A program made the position numbers and the translations under genes. The notes under the pieces were generated by a model that was given only the letters and a program-made list of their open reading frames with translations, had not been told where the DNA came from and searched no databases. Below, piece by piece: positions 38,101 through 53,100 of a DNA stretch of 64,000 nt. Each line of letters opens with the position of its first letter. The first letter of the stretch is position 1. The stretch covers positions 3,410,165 to 3,474,164 of the forward strand of contig JAQFVV010012511.1 of NCBI GenBank assembly GCA_028023455.1, in the 5' to 3' direction. Source of the stretch: Epiperipatus broadwayi. Lineage: Eukaryota > Onychophora > Udeonychophora > Euonychophora > Peripatidae.

Positions 38101-41100
38101 TTCTTTATTGCTAAGACAAGGCAGGAGTGAACTAAAAATGGTTGATTTTAAGTTATGAAATAGGTAACTATAGTTAAAGAAATCATATGAATTTTGGAAT
38201 TGAATATTTATCTCATAATAATAAATTAGATAATGAGATTTCACATATTAAGTCATGAAAATTTTTGAAAAAGGAAATAACTTGATAAAATCAAACTCAA
38301 TAACATTCAAGTTTATCAAAAAATATTAAAATATTAATAAACATTCATTATATATATATATGAAAATGCTGATGCTAAAATATTTTTTTAAATAAAATTT
38401 AATGAGAAATGTATACTTGATTCTTTCAAATATAATGTAAGATATGGTTGATTACCCTAATTTCCTTTTAAATATGTAATCCTTTTTCTCTTTTTTGATT
38501 TTTCTATTAATCAGTATCAAGAAACTAAATTCACATAAATATGATATTGAAAATTTTAACAAAATTTTTAAAGCTTTTTGAGAAAGAGTGGGGTATTGTT
38601 TCTGAATCAAAATCTAAAATTCTTGTTGATTCATTTCAAATAATCTCATTTTTAGGGTGTTTTATGCCAACATAACAATTTTTTTTTTATTTTGAAGAAA
38701 AATTACAGCTTGTATTATTAGAAAAATTTGGATTTGTACCCAATAATAATATTTAATATCTAATATTGGGAAGTACCTAGAAAATCTTTTTCTCTAGTAG
38801 TATTAAATGTTTCTTTATAAAAGAAAATTTCACTGACATTTTTATTCTGAATTGAGGGAAACACATCTACTAAATTTTTTTCTGAGATGCTATTTTTCCA
38901 AAGGCATGTTGTTGTTTTTTTGAAATGCAGATAATTTACCTTTTCATATCAAAATAATTTCATTTTTTCTTGCTTATTAATATTAACTTGATGTAAAACA
39001 CTAAAAGTATCAAATATGCTAGTTTTGAGTATCAAATATTAAGTTATTTTACAAAAGTGTCTATTGCTTCATTTTGGAAAAAGGTCATTAATTAAATTCT
39101 TGAGTTCTAAAACAAAGACTAGTACTTTATCTCTAAATAATCATCTTATATCAGTATATGAGAGCAAATATTGATGCTCAGCTTTCATAGGCAAGCAAAG
39201 AATTTTAAAAAGAATACTTTTTAAAAACTTGGTTTTAATATAGTTTACCTTATCTGTAATTTGATCAATTACAGATTTTCATATTGTTGGCTGCGTTTCA
39301 TAAAGTAAAGTTTCTCTGTAAAAACAATGCATAGATATGATATTTGGGTTTCTGTTCTTTGCAAGAATATCAAATCCTTTAATTAGAGCTTATCATTATT
39401 GGTGCACTGTTTATGCAAATTCCAACACATATCTCCCAGATTGTTTTTAAAATATCTAAATATGACATAATCACTTTAAAGATATTATGTTCTGTTGTAT
39501 GCTTGATAAGTTCTCTATAATATAAAAATTGTTATTTCGTTTACTACTGATATCAGTTGTCTCATCAATTTGCAAAGCAAAATACAGATTAGATAGTTTT
39601 TCGGCAACTGTTCCCTCAGTATTTGTGACATCTTTAATTCTTTTTTTTTTTATAGTATCAATCTAAAAAAGGAATCTTTAAATTTTTTTTTTTTATCTCT
39701 GAACATAATTTTTACAACTTCACAAAATGCTGAAATATTAAGTGACTCTGCTATAATATATGGTTTTAATTTAATGCAATTCATTTTGCCTCTTTATAAG
39801 CATTATGTTTTTATCAGATATAGTAACTTTTTTTTTTTCTATTTATTTGCTTGTTTAATTTGAGTCTTCAACAGTCTTTGAAAATAATTTTTATCTTTGG
39901 ACTCAAATTGGAGCATTTAATTGTAAAATGTTGTTTCAATTTAGCTGGTGTTATTGAATCATTGCTCAGTTTTTTCCCATATACAGTAGAGAAGAACTTG
40001 TCATTCTTTCTCATCAATTCATGTGAATTCAAAATCTAAATAATTATCAGAATATTGTCTTTCATCTTTTTGATTTTTTTTCTTCATACTCAGCTCAAGA
40101 ATCATATTTTCATTTAAGAAATTTGTCCATTTTGCATTTTGAGTTAATCAATAATTATTTTTAATTATTTAACAGGTAGTAAAAGTAAAGCCATCCTTAG
40201 CAGACATAATTATCATGAATTAACCTCTTCAAAACAATACTATTAAATAAACAAATATATTATGACATTGATAATTGGTATACTAAAAACAATAGGATAT
40301 ACTTCAATGCACTAGGAAAACAAAAATAACATATATAACAATTTCAGGAAGAAATCCATACACTTATTAAAGTTATCACATGATTGTTTTAAAGTTGAAG
40401 ATTTTTGCTTGTTTTAAATTATTAATGCATATTTGTCGATAATCACAAAGCCCATCAAATTTAACCAGGTATAATTCTTGTTTAATCTCAGGTGATTTCT
40501 TAGTATTCTGCTCATCAAATAATTTATTTATTTTTTTATAAATGCATTTTTAGTTTTTTTAAATTATGATGAAAACACTTATTTCACATAGTTCTCTTTT
40601 TTATTTTTACTTGTATATATACTTTGATAATAAAAATTAGAACACACTTTATTTTTTCTTTGTAATATAATAGTTTTATTTTTATGATGGAAAATACAAA
40701 CTATTTTAAAATTGGCTATTTAACATCACAGTCAGCATTAATAATATAAGTTTTCATGGTAAATTTTTCTAATGGGATTAAGCAATTTAATTATGGCATT
40801 GATAAAGCTATGTATCAATGCTATTTCCATTTCTTGGTTTTCATTAACAAAATAATTCTTTTCAGATAAATAATTTAGGAAATTTCAGTTTGTTTGAATA
40901 AATGTAAAAAATAATGTCGTTTTTGACTTGTAATATAAAATAGTAAAAGAATTATTAAAAAAAAAAACATTTATTTTTAATCATAACTTTTATTGTGACT
41001 TTTTTTTTTCTTTTATCAAATTTATTGATTATATTGGTATTAATTTAAAGAAATTGCTAAATATCAAAACAACAACAACAACTTGAGTTAAACAAATAGA

Positions 41101-44100
41101 GAAACAATGAAATGGAAATCATTGTTCATCAGGTTTATCAATTGCCAAGTGATGAAGGCTTAATAGTTTTTAATTAGTGTTTATTTTTTAACTCATAAAA
41201 TTAATAATATTGACTAATCACTTAATGGCCACTTCCTGGAACGAAACATTGTAAGCCTTATTGAAATGCAAAAAAATTTCATGTTTAACTGGTTGAGTTT
41301 TATTTTTAAGATAATGTTTATTGTTGAAATAACTGGTTACAGTATTTATATTAGTTTAGGTGTATAGTACCTATTATATATATATATTATATTTCAGTTT
41401 GCGTTGAGGGTCCATCTATCTATCTGTCTTCCTGTCTATCTATATATATGTTAGTTGTATCAAATTCAAAGAGAATTATATACAAGTAGTGAAGAATTAA
41501 TTTTTATCTGATCTAGTTTTGAACTCTAATCATAGATATAAAGATGAATGTTCTAACACTTCGTTACAAGCCTAAAAAATTGTTACACATATTTGTAAGT
41601 TTCATATATAAATATATATGCACATATGTTTACTTTTGTATTTTAATCTAAGACATATATTTTTTACTGTTGTTGACAGAGAGTAATACAATTGAATGCA
41701 CTAGAAGATAGATCAGTTCATGATAAACAGCAGTGGGATTCAGCTATTAGGTTTCTTGAAGCAAGTCTTAAAGAACGTTTGCAACAAAGTAAGTTGGAAT
41801 TAAAGTATATTTTTTCTTGTAGTTTCCAGAGATTACATATCATTCATTCATTTAATATTGGTATGTCAACATGTTGATATATATTCTATACAAATAACAC
41901 ATTCGACACATATACTAAGAAAAGTTTGTTTAATACTTTAAAATAAAAATGTTAAATACATTAACATAGTATGCAGAGCTGCTTTCGACTAACTGGTAGT
42001 TATACTAGTACACAGACAATAACATATGGATGTAATATGTTATAATTATTTTATTAAATTTTGATTATAGCAGTTATTTTACAATTAGCAATGAGATTGT
42101 AAAATCTTGTAAATGAAAATATTTTATCAGATTTTTCTTTTTACTTTAGGAGAAAAATTGTAACAATGTTTTTATTTTTCATTTTAATTAAAAAATTACA
42201 ATTTGTTTAAAAAATACTGTACAATACATTTTAAATTTAAATGTTAAAATTTAAAATATTAAATAAAATATATATTAGATTGTTTTGCTATTTAAAGTAA
42301 TGCTTACTAATCCAACTGAATCATTTTCCACTAATATAAAATATTGATGTGCTTAGAGAAAATATGCTATATTGTCAGGCCTGTTGAAAAAGAGATTAAT
42401 GGGTAAGATTTTACTGACCCATGATCCTTAGGGTCTAATTTTTCTGGGTCAGTTAGATATTAATATATTTATTTTTTCAATATAGTATGGCTCATAAATA
42501 ATATTTGATTATTCTTATATGATTGACATTTCACAGAGAAATTTTGCAATTTGTAACATTAGCCATATAGTTAGATTCCAATTATATTCAAATGTTCACA
42601 AGTAAAACACCAGAAATATAAATACAATTATTTGTTATATAGTAAAGTTGCCAATAGGTTTTTGTAAGGAATAAATATTAATTGTTATTATTGTATTGTT
42701 ATAAGTTTTGTACATATAATTTTATTTTTTTAGTCTGATATTACTTGTTAACTTTTTGGCCATTAATAAAACAGAAAAGTGTAAAACTAATCATTTTATT
42801 TGTGTTTTTATTTCGGTAGTTTTTTAACAGCATTTCCCATACTTAGTGTTGATTCTTGCTATTTCTGTTATTCTATGTCTGTTCAATAAGAATTGCTATT
42901 TTAAAAATATATTGTCCTTTAGCATATATATACATTTATTGAAAAAGAATTACATTTTTTTTGTTGTTAAAAAAGAAAATGAAAGTATTTTTCACTGAGT
43001 TGATACTCTATTTATTTTTATTAAAAAACAACAACAGCAACATACACTTATTAATTTATTGACATATTTAGATAAAGTAAAAATAATTTCTGGAATGACT
43101 TTATTATATATAATATATATAAGGAACAAAATACTAATCTTCTTGCCAGTGAATTTTTATCCCTGCTGTCTGATCACCAATTGTAATATAACTTTTCATC
43201 CCGTAATATTTTATTTTATATATGTAAAAATAAACATTTCAGTGATATATATATAATTAAATATATATGTAATCTGAATTAAAAATTTATTTAAAAAATA
43301 ATTTATTATTAAAACTTGCTGCTTAATTAATCTATAGAATCTCAATTATTTGCTTATATAATTAATAACTCTTTCTAAAAAAGATCTCACAGCAAAATAT
43401 AAAGAATTATTATTAACAAAAAAAAAAAAATACATAGATGGGGAAATAAACAAATGTCACTGCCATTGTTAAAAGAATTAAAAGATTGATATGGAGCTGA
43501 TCTGAATATAGTACTACAAGAAATGTCAGTAGATGACAAATAAATTTTTAAACTGGATTCCTAAAGATTATAAGAGACCTAGAAAAGAAACTAATTATGA
43601 ATTGAATGAATATAAAAGTTTACTGGATTGTTGTAGAGAAAAACTTTCATTAGAAAAACTGAATTGAATTCAATCTTTATTTTTCCATAAATCAGTTTAA
43701 AAATAGTTGTTTTATTACTTTTTACATTTTAAATTCAAAAGAGTAAAAAAAGTTAAAAATAAATAAATTACTAAACACTTTAATATGTTGATTTGATTAT
43801 CATATAATTAATTTAATATTTTAAATATATATTATTTATAATGAAATACTATAAAGAAAGGAAATACTGTAGAAATTCTAAAGAGCAAATATAACATAGA
43901 ATATTTTTAAAAAAATCTATAAAATAAAATAGCATATAAAAGTATTATGGAAATATATTATTTTTGACTTAAGCCAAAGATTATTATATGTCACATATCT
44001 ATATTATGGACATGTATGCTTGTGCACTATTTTTTAAAATTAAAAGCGTATATATGATTTTTTTAAAAAATAAAACAAATTTTCAAATATAAAATTGTTA

Positions 44101-47100
44101 AATTACATGCATCTTAACAGTGTAAAGCTCATTAAAGATTGTTACGTAGTTCTAAAGTTGAGAAAATGGCAATGCTAATATGTTATTACTTGTTGATTAA
44201 AGTATTTTTAATTCTTAATTATTGTTATAAATATAGTTATGTATAATAATATATTTTTGTTTGTAAATAATTATAAGAAATTAATGAAATAAGTGACTTA
44301 AAATATGTATGGGATAGGGGCTTTAATTTGCATTAGAGTTGTCATTTTTTATTTTCTGAAAAATCTTCATTTTGTTTTCTCTAAATAAATCTTTTGCTAA
44401 ATTATTGTTTTTAAGTGATGGATTTTTTTTTTTTTTGTAGTTGTTTTTTTTTTTTTTTAAATGAGTTAAGGAAAAAAAAAAGAATTAGTTTTATAAGGTC
44501 TATACAAACCAATTCAATTAGATTTGTGGAAATAGTCTAACATACTATCATCACAAACCTTCAGGCAAATCGAACCTTTGTCATTATTATATATAATATC
44601 AAAACACTATAATAGAGTAAATATGTAAATAATAATTTAAAAAGCTAAATATGCTTTTAATATGTTAATGTCATGCTCACAATTATCAGAGTTAATAACA
44701 TTTGAATAAGTAAAAATGAGTTTTTTAAAATGTGTTGATAAACATGAATATGGCATTAATGCGATGCAAAAATACTTGTTTTTTTTAAAGTTATGTTGAG
44801 TCTTTGGTTTATTTAAAATCTTGCAATACTGTTTTTTGACTTCTTCTTGAGTAAACCTTTCTTTCTGAAAAAGTTCAATACCTTTTTTATTGTAACTTAT
44901 CATTGTATTCTATTACTTTCTATATACTTTTAATGAAAGTAATCACTACTGACTTCTGTAAAGTGTGTTTGAAATAAACTTTATAAAAGTAACAGGATCT
45001 TACAAAATTATATGCATTATAAAATATTAATTTGAGAAGAATGTTAATCATTATTTACTTCATATATTCAATCCAATGAAAATGCACTCTTATAACTATG
45101 GTATTAATCATGACATCTATAAAGTTGAAGAACATATCATTTAGTTCTATGACCTAGTCATCATCTTTTCAGAATATTATGAGCACTCATTTTCTTTTTG
45201 TTTATAAGGAGTTTACATCTTAATTCTATACAATAAATTTAATATAAAATAGTCCTGGCACTTTCAATTATTTAATTAAAGTAGTTGTATAAAGTACTTT
45301 ATATTTTAATTTGTTGTATGTAGCAAAAGTATATTAGAGTCTTTATTGCAACTCACTATCCAAGTCTGCTTTTCTTTATGATTAGCTGTCTTAGACTTTT
45401 AGACTGATAATCAACTAAGTTAAAAAATGTATGAAGTTCTTTTTCATCATTAACTGATAAAGCAATAGAGTATTTGAACATTAATTATTAAAAAAATAAT
45501 TTACATATTGTATTCAAAGCATTAAAAACATTTTACTGATCATCATTTGAATTGGCAAGAATAGTATAACCAACAGGCTCCTGTAACTTTATGAGCTCAA
45601 TCTTTTTGGCAGTTTTTATTTAAATTTGTTTGTATTAAATACATCAACATTAATCTTATATGATGGTTTGATGTCTGCTTTTGAAGCTGCTAATACACTA
45701 TTTCAAAGACTTAATGTTAAAAAATAGAACCATACATATCATTGTTTGATATTACCTTTCATCAAAATACTTTTCTTCCATTTTTATGAAAACCAAAAAA
45801 CCATTTTATCAGTGCTTCTTGGTTTTCTAGAACCATATGAGTCTCTGATATCTATTCATCTATGTCTCGGATCAACCACTTCAATAAAATCTTTGAAAAT
45901 ATTTTTCTTGTAGTTAATAACAGTGATAATCTATGATATTATTGCTGAATTATATCTTTTTTATTTTTATAAATTAGAACAGCAAAACCATTCTTAAGGG
46001 TAAGATAGCTCAGCTTCATGGGTCCATATATTTCTTTAAAAAATCCATAATTTTTAAGATAATATAATATCACCATATTTTAAATTTTTTGTAGACATCT
46101 AAGCCCACCATCTTTTTTTTTTTTAGGATTACAAAGAAGTATCAAGCTGGATATTTCTGTCCTAATCTAAAAGAATTAATAAAATAAATATATTGTTAAG
46201 TATAATTCTCAGAATTTTTGTATTATTATTCAACAAAATGATCAAAATATTCCCTCCATTTATTCAAAATATTATATAAAAGAATACCATTAATTGATTT
46301 AATAAGATTATGATATTGTATTTTAGGTCTATGTATTACTTTCAATGCATCCAAATGCAGTCAAAGTACAATGATTAACAAATGCCTGCTTATCTTTATT
46401 GAACTCTATATTTTTATATAACTATGAAGTTCTACGAAGGAAAGTAAATCATATATTTTTCTTCATATTACTAGTATTGAAGTCACAGTCAGAAAAACAA
46501 TACATTTAAAGCTTGAAAATCCAAATTGGAAGTTGAATGTTTTTTAATAAATATTAATATTTAGCACAATTATAAATTGTTTCTAAAGTATAAATATCAA
46601 ATTTTCTACTGCAATTATTACATACAGTAATTGGATTAGATATTATTTTTCAATGTTATTGTTATTTTAACCTTGGAGTATATTAATCAATAATTTTCCA
46701 ATAATGATTCTAACTAATAACATCTTCCACAAAGTTGCACTGTTTTGTGTAATGATGCATCCATATGGTAATGAATTGTCTGTGCATTTGTATGTGTGTG
46801 TATATATATATATCGATATTATAAATAAAGTTTACTATGAAATTATTGTAAACATAATACAGACAGTTCATGAATAAATTTCCCTAATTATTAATTTATA
46901 CTCTAGAAAATTTACATAAGTCATGCATATATTTGAATCTCATTAAAATTAATATATATTGATGAGACATATTTATGCAGGATCAGAGTTGTATTAAAAA
47001 ATCCTGCAGAGATTGATATACAATATCGTTGCTGTCATCTCCTTGTCATGATATCTTGTAATGTTGTGGAAAAGTGATGTGAAGTGATGTGGGTATATTG

Positions 47101-50100
47101 CCATTGTCATTGAGCTTGGCTGTTCATAAGCTAGTGGCAGTAAATGTGTAGCAGTTGCATATATTGTGCAGGCATAAGAAGCACAAATAATGAACTATAG
47201 AGATTACAACATAATTTCTAAAAATAACTAATTTTTTATTTTCATTTACTTATATATGTTTTTTTTTACAAGTGAATACACTTATTTGTTAAGTTTAATT
47301 TGTATGTAGTATTTATTTTAATAAAATGGTGTTAAGAATATTCCCGGTACACAGCAGGTAGTCATCTTGTGTGTTGCACAAAATTTCATTAATAGCAGAC
47401 CACTCAAATTCACAGGATCCATATCATTATTTCTAATAAATGTTGCCTATTACCAGTACATGAATTATTCTATAAGAAAAAAAAATCAAGTTTTTGTAAT
47501 GGTATTGTTGCAATAATCTTGTCCAATAAGGAATAAAGATTTTCTTTCTCTGAACTTTCTGAACCTAATATTCAAGCAACAGCACTGATAAGATGAATTC
47601 AAGTATTATTGCACCATTTTGAAGAGTTCATATGAAGTAAAGTTTGTACATTCTATATATCTAATTTAGAAAATTTTGATGTTTTTGGTTTTAATACCAT
47701 TAGTAATTCCTACTTTGCTTCATTATTATTACTAATATTACAAATAATTTTTATACTTAAATGAGAAATACATTAGGCATGGTGATTGCCAGATTTTTGA
47801 AACAGGCCATTTTTATACCACTTTCACATATTTGTAGTTACAGTTCAATCAATCCTCATGCTGGACTTCTTAAGCATAGAATTTTTTTTTTGTTTTTGAG
47901 TGCAATTTTTGTGCCATATACAGTTCTATGCGATTTATTATTGATTGTATTACTTTGAGAAAGGTCACAATTTAAAACTTTCAGTATGCTGAATTTGTTC
48001 TCATTGCTATTTTTTTTTCAATATAGAGAGAAACCATATATTTTTCTTACTCATATACTCTTTTTTTTTTAAAAAAAAAACCTGAATTTTTGTGTGTTAT
48101 TAAATATGATCAAGTTTTTTATCATTCTCATTCTTAAAAGACAGTAAAATAAAAAAGAAACTAAAAAGAATATGAGAAAGAACTATCTTTTGATTTACCA
48201 TTACAATCTAAAATATATCAGGCAATTTAATGTATAAGAATTAATATTTAGTTTTTGATGAACTAATATCCACAATAGTGTAAAAGAACCTCTTGGTTTT
48301 GGCACTACCTTTTTTTTTTTTTTTATTATTTGCAGAAATTTTTTATGTCCAAAAGTCACATTTAGTCTCCATTAATAATCTAAACTCAGCATCTGACATT
48401 TATGCAATAATAATTGTATGATTAATTGCTTTTGTTATATAATCTAGATTAAAATATGTTAAGAGGATGATGAGCAATAGCTAATTACCACTGTATTATT
48501 ATTTACTTATAATTTTTACAGTCTATTTCTTCAATTTATCTATTCAACATTATATATACAATGGTCAAATATCCAATATAAAAATTATTTGTCCACAGTG
48601 TTATTATAGATATATATTTAATATAATAATCAATCTAAATAAAATTGAAACAAACAACTAATTATATTTACAATTATTTAATTATTAACCTGACTTTCAT
48701 CTCTTATTGAGATCTTTTCAAAATATAGTTTATACATCACATGACCTATTAAGTATATTTATTCCACCTATTGGACATTGTTTTATCTTCAGCAATATTA
48801 CTAACATACATATATACATATAAATAAATGACATAAAATAAAAATACATACATTTGTCTGAAGGTTTGTAATGATGGTATATTATAAGATGTGATATGTT
48901 GGACTATTTCCATAATTTATGAGTGAATGTTGAGAGCAAAGAAAATTTTAAACTTTATTTAAACTTTCCAAATACAAACTTTGTGTGTTGTTTGTATTTG
49001 GAAAGTTTAAATAAAGTTTAAAATTTTCTATACATTCAACATTCACTCATAAATGATGGAAATAGTCCAACATATCACATCTTAAAAACACATACATTTT
49101 CTTTTAAAAGTATAAATACATATATTTTTATATACCTATATAAATAAATATCCCCCCCCTTTATAAACTCTCATTCACAATTCTACCATAATTTTTAAAT
49201 CTTCCAATTTTCTAATAATGCCCATTTTCCACCTAATTTTTATGGACCTTTAACAATATTTACACATCTATCCAAATTTTTCTGAATGTATGAAATTTTA
49301 AAACATATTCTTTTTTTATAATCTTTAACATGCTTTATAACTCTAATATTCTTCTCACATTCCATTTTATGACCAGTATCTAAATAATGTATATATGGTC
49401 CTGATCTAATATTTCTCCTATTAATTGCTCTATTATGTTCCTTCCCTCTATCGCTTATCATTCTTCCTGTCTATCTTACATATACCTTATTACAATTTTC
49501 ATATTCAATTTTATAAAGCCATCTCTTCCTTACTGCTAATACCATTTATCCTATTGTATTACATAACTATCTACACAAAAACTTACTATTTTCCCCAAGA
49601 TATTTTTATATTATCTGGTAATTTCTCTCTTAATAACTTTTTATATACTTCTCTTGAATATGGAACAGACATTCACTTACAATCTTTACATTTATTCTTA
49701 TCATAATTATTTCTACTATTTGTATTTTTATTTCTAAAAATATTTTTTAACTATCTTTTATTTCCTGTTTTAACATAATCATTTTTCATTTCTAATTTTT
49801 GCTCATATATCTATTTCTTATCTAATGTAAGTTTATCATTTTTAAAATTTAAATCCCTTGAAAACCACTACTTTTTGACACCGTGGCTGATATGAGTCTG
49901 GATCAATTAAATCTTTAATTTTTCTGTCTTTAATACAATGCTTTACTACAATTTTATTCATCATTTCTTTCTTCACTAAAATATCTAAATATTTTAATCC
50001 AGTTATCTCTTTCTCCACTGTAACCTAATTTTATATTTATTATTTAATTCATTAAAAATCTTATCAATATTTCTACTATTTTCACTAACAATAATATCAT

Positions 50101-53100
50101 CCACATATCTATAATATTTAGTAATTCCTTTATTCTTTATAAACTCAGCCACTATACTTTCCTCTATACACAAAATATAACCATTCATATATTAAAGGAT
50201 TAAAACTTATGAGTCAGAGTGCTGAAGCCCACATAAGTAATCTCATTAAGAAATAAAGTATTAGAAATTATATAATATTCAATTTTTGTACTATAAAAAC
50301 CCTCACCAGACTGGTTCAAGGAAATTTTTTTTCATCAGCCGTGCCAAACAGCCTGGTTACAAATCAAAACTTACTGGAATTTTATTTTATATAATGCATA
50401 TTTTATTCATATATTTTAAATACAAGTATAAAAGTTGTAATACAATCATTAAATTTGATGCTCTTTATAGTCAGTAAATATATTTGTAATTATTTTCTAG
50501 TTAAGTGAAGATTTCATTTTATATAAATCATACTTCAAATATATATTTATATGTCATAAACTAGTGTTAAATTTATCAGAGTGCTTCCTGTGTGTTGTGA
50601 AATTCCAAATCAAACAGTCAGAAAATTTTCTATTTTTCAACTGCTTGCTTTTGAATTTTATACTGCTAAAAAGCTTAATTCTAGGCTGGTGTGATATTTG
50701 TTTATTAAATTCTAGCATAGCTTTATATATATTCTAATTTCATATATATATTAAAATGAAACTTTTCATATGTATAGATAAAAATGACATATTATGTGGG
50801 GTTATCCATATATGATTTATAATACTAACAAATATTTCGGTATTATAAACCATACACAAATAAATCCAAATAATATATCTTTTATACATATAAATTAATA
50901 CATTTGTGCATTTCCTTACAAATTATGTAAAAACAAATAGACTACTGGTTATATGTTTATTTACCACTTTCGAATAAAATAAATAACATTTTATGTTCAA
51001 ATATATACTCATGGTAAGACCTACCTTGCATGGTAGTATTGTAATGAAAGATTATCCTACTGTTAACATGGGTGTGGAGATTCAACTGTTTAATATTGCC
51101 AATTCATTTGATGAGTGAAGGTTATTTATGAAATGTATGCATAGTGAAAGAGGGAGATTGGTCTGAATTTTTCTACTGTTGGATGGTTGTGATATGGTGA
51201 AGATGAGATAAGAGATGCACTGATGAGGACCAAAAAACTTGAAAATAATTTCTAGGAAGAATATATAAAAGTCAAATTGCATCAAATTTTTATCTGACTA
51301 GAATATAATTATAAGTGTACTTATTGATTTTAAAAAATATACTTACTATTTATATATTATACATTTTTTACCTAAAGTAAATAAAATATATTTTGTATAA
51401 AATAGAATTTTAGGTAGTTTGGATTTATGATTGTTATTTAGGAGCTTGACATACCTCTTGATGGAATTCCCCTAAAAACAATCATTGGTTGAAATAGTTT
51501 GCAATTCAGAAACTATTACTACATAATATCTATTAATAAGAAGTTTACTAACCCTCTTTATATGGATTTTTTTTCCCCTCAATAATATGACTTTTCAGTA
51601 AAGCAATTGTATGTATGTGTAGAAAAAGAAATTTTTTTTTATATATATATACACACACACTTTTAGAAATAATACAAAACAATTTTAAAATATAATCAAG
51701 TTCTAAAATATTTTAGGTAATAAATAAAAGATAAATAATAATATAATTTTAATGCTAAAAAAGTGAACATATAACTAAATTAAGATAATACTATTAATGC
51801 ATGTTTCCTATTTCAAATAACATAAAGTACTGTAGTTTAAAATTAAATCTATATATTATTATATATATTAAAATTTTAAATAATAAATAACAATAACATA
51901 TCTTTTAGGCTTCAATTTTACATGTTAGTTTCACTATATAACATTATTTATATATTTAATTTTTCTCCCAGCTGAACATGCTCTAAAAGATATGCTTGGA
52001 CCAAGCTTTAGAGAGCAATGGATGTATTGGCAGTATGTCAGCCCAGAGCAACGCAATCACAATGCAGTGAAAAGAGAATTAGATAGGTTACTGTATAATA
52101 ATGTAAGTGTTATTTATAAGTTATATATTAATTAAATTTTTTGAAATATAAACATGATTAGTAGTGCTGAATAATAGTATTTTTATTTTATCTATATTAT
52201 TTATTTTATTATATTTATGTTTGATATCAGTTGATTTAATGTTGCTGTTATTATTGAAACTTGCTTCACAAAATTTTTGAAAATATATTTTTACAGCTGA
52301 AAATTAGCTGGAACATTTTTTTGATTTAGTTATCTTTTATTCTTAGTCCAATAATAAAGAAAAGGAATTGTAATCAGATTTAACACTCAAAAAATTATTA
52401 TAATAATTTTATTATCGTATGATTAGTTGTTCAAGAAGCTGTGTGTTATTTGACTACTAGAAGTGATAGGTTAAGATCCAGAAACCTTTCTCCAAAGCAT
52501 ATCACTTTCTCTATAATGCATTAACCTATACTGGGCATAATGCTATTAATCAGTATAGACTGGACATTGTTGCTGTCTAATATGACTTCCTTTGAGCCTC
52601 ATTTCTGTAGCAATTGATATTCTTTATTTAAATGAATGCTGCTACATGTCTAAATGAAGAAATACTCTTCAAAGTATTTTTTTAATTTATTTTACAAAAA
52701 AATTGTACCCCCCCCCACTTCCATTACAAAATATAAAATAGAATTTCTTCCCCGTAGCAAGTTATTCAATTATCCAAAGTTATTATTTAAAAATTGATTT
52801 ATATAGTTATTACGAAAGTTATAGTTTACTTTTTGTTCTTTTTGTCATTTTTTGTTGTTTGAAGTAAGATCTCTCTTCAGTAATACAAGAAATTTAGTAA
52901 TGTAAGAAATTTATTTTTATTCTATTATTTGGAATTATTGGTAAAGTTTAGTCAAAAGTTATTGCTAAAGTATTTACTTTTTTATAATTCTAAAAATGAT
53001 TTTTTTTTATATATGACAAAAATGGCAGTCCAGATTATTTTTATTCATTGTAACTTTGTTTAATTTCTTGAATTTTTTTGTTATTAGTAGAGCGTTTGTT

